NCBI RefSeq assembly: GCF_014356525.2
Contig: NC_052511.1
Coordinates: 11,834,175-11,898,174 of the forward strand
Source of the DNA: Nilaparvata lugens
Taxonomy: Eukaryota; Arthropoda; Insecta; Hemiptera; Delphacidae
Length of the DNA: 64,000 nucleotides
Direction of reading: 5' to 3'
Position 1 is the stretch's first letter; every line of letters starts with the position of its first letter. Under the pieces are notes generated by a model that saw nothing but the letters and a program-made list of their open reading frames with translations, was not told where the DNA came from and searched no databases. Positions 37,801-49,800 of the stretch are shown one piece after another. Made by a program: the position numbers and the translations under genes.

Positions 37801-40800
37801 TAAAACAATGTTCAAATCTTCTAATTTTTGTTATATTCTAGAATTGTTATAAAGTTATAAATATTTTTTTATAGATTTTTTAAGATTTTGTACTATTTAA
37901 TCTGCGGAAAGAAACTGTAGTAAGCAAGCTTTGAAATGCCAAGGCTTAGTTGCACAGAAGCCTGTTGAATTTTAATCATGATTAAATTTTACGAGAACCA
38001 ATCAGAGAATACTTTTTCGAAAAGAAGGCTTCTCTGATTTACTCTTGTGGCATTCACACATGATTTAAATTTAACAGGCTTTTGTGAAACTGGATCTAAA
38101 AATAAAATAAAGAAAAACTGCTCCTTCAATAAATTAGAGTTATCTCATTTTAGTAATATTTATCTAAGTGACTCTATAACTGAGGTAACACTTATTGAGA
38201 CTGCAGTTTTTTGTCCTATTTTTATAATATTATTTTAAATTTATAAGAAAATATTCCCTTGTCTTATTGCCAATCAAATTAACAAGTCCGCTTGTTTGTT
38301 ATAGCAGCCCTAAATACTGCAGCTATGAAGAGCAGTAAGCTAAATACGCCAATAATTTGTGATTGTCAATAAATGAAATAATAATAATACAGGTTGGTCC
38401 ACAGTCACAACTAATATTATAAAGCTCTGGTTACATACATCAGAAGTATCACTTTTGGTCCACTCTGAATTTTTCAAGAAGTACATTGAATTATAAGAGA
38501 AAATATTAGAAAATAATTTCACGGTTAAGAAGTGATGGTGTGAATTAAAATCCAAATCAATTTTGCTCATTGAAGTCCTTTTTTATTTATTAATTAATTG
38601 ATTCATTGATTAGATAAATTAATTTTTAGTATGCCGTTGCACGGTGTCTGCTACCATGATGATCAGATGGAGGGAACGGTGAGGATAGCACGGGCTTTGC
38701 TGCATGTCAAGTACCCGCGTTTCGCAGAAGAGGGCTACGAAGTGTTGAAGTCGAAGCCACCGGTCATATACACCAGTCTGGCTGCACCTCTCAGCGTCAT
38801 CCAGCATATATGCAAACAGGTGAATCATTAGTGGTTCGTCTATTATCTGTCAAGGTTTTGAACCTCACAACCTCGCATTAATTCCTCTTTATATTCCAAA
38901 ATTAATTAGTTGGATTAAAAACATTTGGAAAATTTTAATAGTAAAAAGAAGGCTCATTAAAGTTTTGTCTATGGATAGTTCAGTCATGATTGAACAAGCA
39001 AGAGAAAAAGATTTGTTCCCATTGTATCGCTGCAATTTCAAGCTTTGTTTTGTCTATAGAGGCTTCAGTCATGAGGAAAAGCTTGGTTGCCATTACAACG
39101 CTGCAATTTCAAGATTATTCTCGTAAAATTTACACTAGACACAGAAATCTTGTTGAATATCTTCATTTATTTCTTATTTTCTCCAATTTATTTTTCATTT
39201 ATCATTTTTTTAGTGACTGAACCATCTATACCAAATAGCTTAACAAAATGTACTTTACAGATTGTACATTACAACGCATTGAGGCCACATGTTAAACTTA
39301 TTTTCTCTTTATGGAATGTCTTGTACAAATGTTGATGTTTGGAACCGTTTATGTCAATTGATTATAGTGTCACTCAAACTTTATTGAGCTTTTAGTCTTT
39401 ACATAAAATTGAGTATTCATAACGTAACATCAAATTATATGCTCCATTTTGGTAGAATGAAACCTCACATTGTGTGGGTGAACACTGAGTACTGAATAAT
39501 AGGAACACTGAGTTGAATAGTATAAACTAATGATAGCACAGATTGAGGCAGCAGTATTCCCGTCAAAGTTTCTCAAATATTAAATTTCTATTTTTAATAG
39601 TTTTCTAAAGTTGTATAAAAAGATTGTATTTCTAAAGTTGTATGTTGTAAAATTTTAGTTGTCTTAACCCACTAAAGGTCCACGTTATAATGGCAGTGAT
39701 GGAAGATAGGAAAAAAACGTTGCCAAGTCTCTCCATTTTGACTGAACACTGACTGTACACAGCTGTTACTAAATTCATCCCATTAAATTAATCTAATGAT
39801 AATTATCATTTCCTTGATAAAATAATCAATTTAATGTCAAATTAATCAAGAAAATATATTTTTTTCTTAATTTGATTAAAAAATTTGCTTTCATAACTGA
39901 GATTAGATTTTTATTTTTATACAAACCTGAAATGGCGGCTAATTTAAAAAGCTGTGATACAACAATCTGAATTTCAAAACAACAGAAATTGAGTTATTTG
40001 GTAGGTATTCTATTCCAATTTCTTTTAAAAATAATAGAAAAATGGAAATCCTATTAAAAATAAGTAATTTTAATGGATTAATTCTGAAATAACTTTTCAA
40101 TATTATTTATACCGGTACGAGTAGGTCTAACCTATACGGGTAGGCTAACTGAAGCATGGATGAAGTCTAGGATGGTTAGTTATCAACTTTTAAAATGTCA
40201 TTTCAGGTATTTTAATTTGTGTTTCTCATACAGTAATGTTTAAAAATTATTTCATTGTTTCAAAAATACATTTCAAATCAATTATACGACTTTTGTACTC
40301 AAGTATTTTGATAGAATGATGAAAAAATGGCGGCTGAGAATTGTTTGTTCAGTTTTGTACAGTCATTGTCAAGAGTAAATATAAAATATTCTGGCAAATA
40401 GACAACATTGCAAAGCGAGAGAGAGATAGTGCTATCTGTTTTGTTTTATGATAGAAAAGGACAGCAACAGTAACAGTATTGTCAATCGTACAATGCCATT
40501 GTAATGTGGACCTCACTATAGCAACCTGAAACCATTAGACTGAATCGTGGTCTAGTAAAGTAACATAGTTGTCTCTGGAGAAGGCTGTGCTAGTAGCCCT
40601 CATTGCATGGAACAAAGTATCAGAAAACTTTCATTGTTTCATGTCTCATAGAGATAGAGTAAGATAGATAGATCTTTATTTGAACTCAGTGGTAGCCCTA
40701 TCTGAAGTAGCCTACTATCTATAGTTGTTATTTAACTCCGTAAAGAAGAACGGTTGATATTCAAGAGAAGACTCTCCCTGATAATTTCGGGCCTCCAAAA

Positions 40801-43800
40801 AATGAACACATTCAAAGTCTCATTTCTTCATGAGTTGTTTTGTTTTTCATACGTATCATAGTGACTTGCAAATAAACAGTAATCTGTTTCTACAAAACAA
40901 CAATACACAATTAAAATCTAAAAGTATTATTGAAATAAATGAATAGTACATTTCTTCAATGCGTTTTCAAATCATAATCAACTTAATCGAAGTCAACCTT
41001 TTATTTCGTACCTTGTACAGTTGAGTCTGCCGCTTCACTGTGTGAGGGGAATTGCGACGATGACATTGTTTGGTTCGCAACAGAAAATGGACGTCGCTGC
41101 CTTGGAACGACAAATAGAAGAGGATAAGACGGCCGGACGATTACCGCTGTTAGTACTGGCGGATGCCGGTTAGTTTTCTTCATAATATTTTTGTTAAATG
41201 ACACAGTAAATAATAATACAACAGTACTTTATAAATAATGTTAAGCGTACTTTTAATATGACAGTAATGATAGGAACAACAGTATTAGTTTTATAAGTGG
41301 AAGAGAGTGCATTCATTGTCTCAACTTCACCCACAGCATTTTTAATGTTTTCAAAAATCATGACTCTGAAGAGACTCTGAAATTGATCAGGTGCGATCTG
41401 AAAATTCTGATATCAGACCTGAGCCAACCAGGTCACTCGATATTATCTCAATTTATTCTCCGGATATTTAAAATGACGTTTCCACATAGATGTTATATTT
41501 ACTCTGAAAACTAATCATATTATTTCCGCAGTCGTGGAAGTCTTTAAGGTATTTGATAGCACTATTAATATTGATTTTTTCAACAATTTATTATTAAATG
41601 TAAGTTTCATTTACAAACAGTATTCATATCGGTAAGCAACCTGCACACAGGGACTAGTTCCACTAGCTACTGCTGGAACGTGGAATTAGAAACTTCCGGA
41701 ACTGAAATTGACATGACATTTCTAATTCAGCGTTCCCGAGACAGCTATTGGAAGCTGCTATTGTCCGTGTGTGCAGGCTGCTTTAAAGTTTTCTACTTTA
41801 CTTTTCACTTATATTTTTTCCCACTATTATTCAACAAGGAAGCATGTAGTAAAATGTATGTTTCTGGTTCGTTGAAACTGATTTGTTTTTTGTCTTTTTC
41901 CATAGGAACTCCCATCGCTGGTCATGTAGATAACTTGACAAGACTACAAGAAATTTGTAAAAGTAACGATGTGTGGTTGCATCTACGAGGCCATACCTTA
42001 GCAGCCTTAGCAATGGTCTCTGCCACTGATTCAGTAAGTTTTCAAAAAAACTCATTTTTTTATCAAGTTATAGATTAACATCCACTTTTGTAGAAGGATT
42101 CTATGTATTATGAGCAGGTGTAACCGTGCTCCACAAGGGTCTGTGAGAAACACATATATATTGCATTATAGTTTAATAGTTCCATACTGAAGATTAAAAG
42201 TATTATCCTATCACTTTACTTGACAACTAACAGAATTTAGAATAGAAAAATTGAAGAGACTTGAAATGTTGTCGAAAAATCCACTTTATTTTAATATAAA
42301 TTATTATTTCACAGTCAATTATTTTCAATAGAAAAATTGATTGAAAAATACAAAAATTGAATAATGATTCATTATGTTGTCAGAATTACATCAGTAATCT
42401 TCATTGAAGTTGAAATTATTCTATACTGATATATGTGTGGAAGTGTGGGTAAGCGTTCAAGAAAATTATTCTTCTCTCATTTATTGTTGTATCTACTTAT
42501 TGCTCTGTTTCAGCCCGCAAATATAGCTGATAGTCTCACATTGCCATTGGCTTACTGGTTGTGTGTTCCTGGACTGCCTTCTGTTGTATCCTTTCTTATG
42601 AAAACATATTGCTATAATTTTTTCCAATTATAATACTTTAATTCTTACTTAATCGTTCGAAAATAGAATATTCCGATATATACAGTCACCAGATACCGTC
42701 CTGAAAAAAGGCGTCGTCTTCTGAATTATTAGACATTTCTATCTCAAATAGATTTGTCTGTATACTTAAAAGCTAATTTTCTTGAGTTTCATAAAACGAA
42801 CATTTTAGATCTAACTATTTACTGTTACGTTACTTGCTATTTACTCTCCACTTAAAGCTCAGTTGAGTAGTGTTGAACTCTGATTCAAACTTGGAAACTG
42901 CTAGAAGTTGGAAGTTTTTTATTAGAAATTGCAGCAGCAGAAGTCCTTAGTTCTATTTATATTGATTTCATTGGATATTTGAAATACGGTAATTATCATA
43001 CAGTACTTCTAGAAGTTTAACTTAGATATTCAGGTTTTGGATTTCTCATAAAATTAGTAATACCACTTGAGCTATTAACATTCTTATCTTTATGTTTATG
43101 TTTTTGAAGGGACGGATTCAAAGATCCAAAGGTTCAGAGAGAGAACCTCACAAGTCAACTGAAGCTTTTTGTGTGTCCAAAAGCATGTTAGTTAGGCAAA
43201 CCAACTCCCGTGTCCTTTACAAGGTCCAGGAGTTTCTTCCCTACACCAACATCCCATTCCTCACCTGGCTGCTTACAGCCAAACAGAGCCCTTCTTCTAG
43301 CTCCAAGCCTTTCGCAATCCAGTATGATATGCTTGGCAGTCTCTTCAGACTGATTACAAAGCCTACACATCTGGCTTTCATTTCTGAGTCCAATTGTGTT
43401 GAGATGTTTCCTGAAGTGGCCATGTCCAGTAATCAGGGCAATCACCTGCTTGACCTGACCTCTACCCAGACTCACCAGCCAGCTGGTGAAGCGAGGGCTT
43501 GCGTCTGCCAGCAGCCTTCTGCCAAGTGCTTGACCAGGGTGACCCTGCCAATGCTGGTGGTGTAGGTCCCTGGACCATTTACTTATTGTGTGGAAGGCAG
43601 TTGCTTTACTTATGCCACAGCCCGGCTCTGGGCCAAGGAATGGCATACTAGAACCCCGCTTAGCAAGCTCATCTGCACGCTCATTACCTCCTATGCCTAC
43701 ATGGCCAGGTACCCAACCAAGATGCACAGAGTTGCGTGTTGTAAGCCTGCTGAGTGTTTTGTGGCACTGCCACACCAATTTGGACTTGATTTCATTGGAG

Positions 43801-46800
43801 TCAAGAGCCTTGAGGGCTGCCTGACAATCTGACAGGATTACTATTATGCTTATTGCAATATAGCGCCTGGCAATGCCTATGTTGGCACAAGCCATGATGC
43901 CTTAAATCTCTACCAGAAAAATGGTACAGTGTTGTCCCAGAATTGCATAAACTTGTGTTCTAGGTGAATCACTGTACACCCCGTAGCCAGATTTCCCTTC
44001 AATGAGAGAACCGTCTGTGTACCAGACAAGGCTGCCTCTTTTGGGATAGGGCCCTTCCTCAGACTTCCACTCCTCTCTAGAGCAGAATTTAACAGAGAAA
44101 GGTTTAGTAAAAACCATCTCCGTGCTCATGACATCTGACGTCATTTCAAGCACAGGGCTGTGAGCAACAGCTTTGGTGATTGTGCAGTGGCCTGTTCCAG
44201 ACAGGCCTTCTCTTCATTGGCCTGCAACTTTCAGTCGATAGGCTGATTTCCGTGCTTCTGCCATAATAAAAATGTTCAATGGCAGTAAGCCAAGAGCAAC
44301 TTCAAGAGTTGCTGACGGGCTGCTCCTGAAAGCTCCAGTGACTTGTCGGTAGAGCATTAACATTCTTAGTTGAATGTATAAGTATTATATTTATATTTTA
44401 TCCTTCAACTTCTCAGATGAATTAGCGTAAATCACAATTATTATTGTTGGGAAAAATGATCTGTGAACGGTTCATAGGAATAATAGCAAAAAGTTTAATT
44501 TTGGATTTGAACTGTCTATATAGTATGCAATGCTACCATTGTTTACAATGTTAATATTGTTTACCATTAGTGATTTGTAATATCAAAATAACTATTCTAT
44601 TTCCATTTTTTTAATGAAAAGTTCTTAACATAAACTGTAGACTCTCTACAACCTGAATTGTCAAGTGGGTTCTTCATTGGGACTCCTCGAAAGCCCAGGC
44701 AAGAGGTTGATTGTTTTACCCGTATGGTGTGTTCTGCAGGTAAATATCATCATATATCTTATGTCGTAGCTAGACATAGTTTTCTTATATCTCAATTACA
44801 TCTCAAAGCAAAATATTTTAATCTTACTAGAAATTATATAAATTCAAGTACCCTTTATTAAATATTGTTTATTTTCCTTATAATCTTACTGTTTAGTATT
44901 CAATGAAATCTTCATTTTTTGAGGTTGAGTGGTAGAGAGAACAGTTCTAACTCCGCCAAATAAGTGTTTTTTCATTTCATTTCAAATAATTATAAACTAA
45001 AAAATATGTTTGTATCGATTTGCATTGAAGTTTAGCATTCCGCATTCCATATCTCAGCCTCTCCCTTACATTTGAAGAGTAATTCCTTTCCAAACTAGAA
45101 TTTCTCTGAAATTTTGTGATTTCTGATGTTTTCCGAACTCTGTCATCAGGAATTTGGCAAAGACGGAATCCAAACTAGAATGCAGCAGATGTTTGAATCA
45201 ACTGAACTTTTATGGAGGAGACTTGTTAAATATCCTTGCTTAAGGCTACTGGTGAGTTGGATTGACTTATTTATTTTGCAAAAATATCATAAAGTTTTTT
45301 GTTATTGATAATCTCAATTGGTGTTTAATCTTAGCTGATGATATGTTTATCAGGGCTTGAAGCAAAACGAAGATTAAAGTGATAATGATTCATTCAGACA
45401 AGTGAATTAAATTAATAATGACATGTCTCTTTTTGTGTATTTTCAGAAGTTCTTCTAGATCTATGATTTCAAGTGTATGATTATTCCAATCTCAAGCTTT
45501 TTAGACTACTTTATTCATCAACCCTGGTTGACAACTTATGTATTTTATCAATTGAACGCTGAGATGGTATCGAATTGCTTGATCATGAATTAAAAACATA
45601 ATTTGTTGTATTTCCTACTCAAATAGTTTCATTTACACAAAAATTGAATTTCTATGTTCATAGCAACTGATAATGGTGCCATGAGTATGTAAACGTATGC
45701 TTTGTTTAAATAAAACTAAGTTGATTAGCCATCGTGGTTTTTTTTTTAATTGCATCAATATTGGTCTTGAATGATCATCTTTTTTATTCAGCCATTATAA
45801 TAAATTATTATAAACTGTTACTTATTGCCTTTAACTTACTCATTGATTTTTTGTAATCTATGATACATGTTTCGTTTTGTTCCTAGAGTCAACCACCAGG
45901 AGGAGAGGGTGGTGTGATAACATTGGCTGACCTGATCTCAAAACCAGTAAATATAAATGTGAGTACTGTGTTGCCTTGTTTTTATACTGTAACTTACCTG
46001 GATCTTTTATACTTTTATACTGGATCTGAAATTTTTTCTGACTACTATTACTATTCTATGAGATAAAAAGCCCAGCAGAAATATACCTTTGCTTTACTTA
46101 CATGGAAAAGTTACATTTTCTATTGTAGTTGAATTTATTCTGTTGAAATAAAATTGCCAACTTTCCATATCAATGAATTAATATTAAACATTTATATTCA
46201 ATCACTGTACTTTAGTCCTCCTATCAACTTGAGTTAGAATTAGCAGTTAACTGCCTTAAATTGCAGCCACATTTTATAAAAAAAAAAAACATTCTTGATT
46301 ATAAGTACCTAATATAACTGATTGTAGTTGTTAATTATTAGGTTACTCTTTAGGTTATTATATTGTTGTTGTGTAATTTTTTCTTCTGCTGGGCTCTTTA
46401 GATTCTTAAGCTGCGTACACATATTCGTGCTTCCAACCCGCACCGAGCACGCTCCTCCCTCGTACCGCCCTCGTACCACCATCGAACCACAGTCGCTCCG
46501 CCCACGCACCCATCATGAACGTTACGGAAGATGTTAGATCTTCTCGCGTTCCCCGGTCGAACCACTGTTGCTCCCCGGTCGATCATCAATCGCTCTGCTG
46601 GAGTGACGTTCGGTTGCGGAGCAGAGCGAGAGTCTGTACGCACCTTTACATACTCACTCGTACATACCATCAAGGTGCATTACAAAATTATAAGTTTTCA
46701 TAGATGATTAGAATTGATCACATTTAATGAGTAATCCAATGATTTACTGATTTACACATTTTCTCGATTTCAGCTGTTGATGGAAGTGGTAGCTAGTACA

Positions 46801-49800
46801 GTAGTGTTCCAGTTCATACCTGAAGGCTGTGTGGACAAAGTACCGGCTTACTACGATAAACTCAACTCTTGGGTAAGATTCCTTCTTAATTTGATAGTTT
46901 ATTCCATTAAAGTTAAGGCATTTTACATTTAATGAGAGATTTTCTAATAAATCTTATCAAATAGAGCTTCTCCACTAGCCTTTCTAAAGACCTCAATAAA
47001 GCTCTTCTTATTGAGATTATTCAATAGCTTTTCTAAAGAGCTTGATGAATCTTTCCTAAAAGAGATATTCTAATTTCATGTTTCTAAAACTTATTTTCTT
47101 TTAGTGACACATAACCTAGCTACATTTGGACTGTTGTATAAATTAGAATTGGAACCGTTTTGGGCGTGAGCCTGTAGTACTATCCTCAAAGTAGTGTAAT
47201 TCTGAATGATTAAATAAATAAACTAAAAAAAATCTTTCTACATTTTGAATGTACAAGGGTCATTTTTTTCAACCTCCGATCACTTATCATAATACACAGA
47301 AATGCGGTAGGGAGGCGATTTTCACAGAGCTGAACAGTTTATCATCCCCACCAAACGTCCTGTAATCGGTGCGGCAAGATCGTCAATTTTTGTCGAGTTA
47401 TAGAGCCAAAAACATGGCTGCCTCACTTGAGTCTACCGTCAAGTACTACTTGCGTAGTGTTACTCGTTTTTGCAAGAAATAGGTCCACTGGTACGACAAA
47501 TGCCTCAATCTGCACGGCAATTAACTATTAAGAATAATCATGAGTGTAAGTAAAGTTTAGTGGAAAAACTATTCTTTCATATGCATTTGTCTTTTATGTA
47601 TGGCCAATCGTAGGTTGAAGAAAAGAATGACCCTCGTATTTATTTTCATGTTGTAATTTTAAGTGTGTTATAAGGACAGTAATGGGGTTTAATTCCTAGT
47701 GCTCTCACAGAATTTTAAAAATGAATGTTTGTTGTGACAGCTCGGGCAAATTCTGCAGAGAGATGCAGCCCAAGTGCCCCTAGAATTGTGCGAGCTGGAG
47801 TCAAGCGGCGTTGTGCTGAGGTATTGTCCGTTTGAAGTGGGCACCATCATCACACAGGCTGACGTCGAAGCATTCATCAACTGTCTCGATCAACAATTGG
47901 TCAGTAAAAGATATAAATACATCGATCACGTATTACAATATTTATTTATAATACCTTCGATTTTTGATCCTCCATAAAAATGTATGATGTAATCTTTAAA
48001 GATGCTAGAAAAGGATGGCTACCGAAACTGAGATAAACGTTGAAAAATGTGCCAAAGCTTCTACCTTGCTAGGCAAAAAAGCGTGAAGCATTTTATAGTC
48101 GATATACATGAGATGACACATCTCTAGTTATTTTCATTTAAGAGAAAATAAGATCAATCGCCAAAATTAAATCTCTTTCAAAGAACAGCAAAATAAACAT
48201 AAGAATAAACAGCAGAAACATTAAGTTCATTCATGCTTCTTTTGGTTAACTTGTCTTTTAAATAGCTCTGCTAATGTGTTAATATTACCATGATATACTA
48301 TGATGACTATACTGCTGTACTATACTACCTTTACTGCTATACTATAAACTATATTTCTATACTATTTTTTTCCGATCGGGCGGAATTTATTGAGAAGCAC
48401 TCCTTTGTACTGCATCATTTTGCTTGGGTCAGCCAAGAAAATGTCAAGTTCCATTAGCAATTTTTGACTTTACAATTGACAACCTGGGACCTATTCCACT
48501 AAGAAACAAGTCTTGTTAGCAACCTGAAGTGCCAGGAGCTTCCGTTGCAGATGTGCATCATGTCACATTGTGTGCTTTGCATGTCAATCTTTGATGTCTA
48601 TTTGTCACCCTGGTCCCTGGTCGCTTTCTGTCTATTTGTTTTATAGTTTTATTTTAATAAATTTATTCGATTTGATTTTCGGATATGTTTGCATTGAAAT
48701 AGAGTATGTATTAATGCCTTAATCGTTTGCCATGTTATGGGTTGCAGGAGATCCTATCGGCGACGGTTGTTCACAAGGAGACATTCCAGCAGCTGGTGGC
48801 TGCGTCGCCGCAGCTGCGGCTGGTGGAGCTGGCGGGGTGGGCGGGGCTGGGAGGCGTACGCTACCTGCCGCAAGGCTGGGCCGCAGGGCAGGATGACCAA
48901 CTGCTCACAGATCACGCCAAAGAGGAGCTCAACCGGCTCAACCTGCATCTCGTCGAGAAGCTGCGAGTGTCCGATGCTGCTTTCTCTGCCGGTCGGTTTA
49001 GTCAGCTTTACTATACTAAAATAATATGAATAGCGTATGGCATGACGACTAAAATAAACAGAACACAAAAAAATATTAACTGCAACCAATTTTTTGCACA
49101 TGATAGTACAGTTCAAGGTGCCTAGAATAGAAGGTAGTGGCCACGCGCATCTCGATCTTTTAATGATCAGTCAGATGATCGGTGTGACGTCATTGGTGCT
49201 CTAAATATCTATTCTTCCTATCTTTTCAATGTTAAATTGAGCAACTTTCTGAGTCTTTTTCTCAAAAAGTAAATAAATTTCAAGTCCTATCGACATCTCA
49301 TACGATTCATACAATACTTATCTTCAATTTTTCTATAAATTTAATTATTTTGGACGGCTGGATCTCTCAGAATGATCGATTTTGTAAGAGCCTGCACATC
49401 GAATACCTCTTGCTCTCTTATTGAAAATGAACATACTTTCCCTGTCTATTTTGTAATTCAATTACTCAATGCTAATGAATTTGATAAGTCGATCATTGAA
49501 TAAGGAATTAAAAACGTGAAAACATTGATTGTTCTATAATATTATTTCTCTCACTATCCTTTATCTTGTCTGTGTACTGTATATTATATGTAGAATCAAT
49601 AGAACATCTTGCCTAATCCCTTAGGAGGAACTCTTTTTTCAGGAGAATTATGGCTTTCACATACTTGATCAGGAAATAGTTTTCTGGTTGAATCTCTCTA
49701 ATTGGAAACTACAACAAAATATAAGAGCGAATATATTAAAGCATGCATACCGCGTGGGGGATTCTAAATAATTAAGAATTGTATTAAATACTTGCTCTCG

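Noticed and set aside
38439..38570. Longer version of the first exon of the nested gene ending at donor GTATGT (38437)
   Set aside because: The donor is better, but the phase (0) does not fit the next exon, which needs one carried base; the shorter exon with donor GTGATA fits. Kept only as an alternative.
43092..43832. Plus-strand ORFs opposite the RNase H fragment
   Set aside because: They are shadows of the minus-strand LINE frame, which shows catalytic motifs and a zinc finger.
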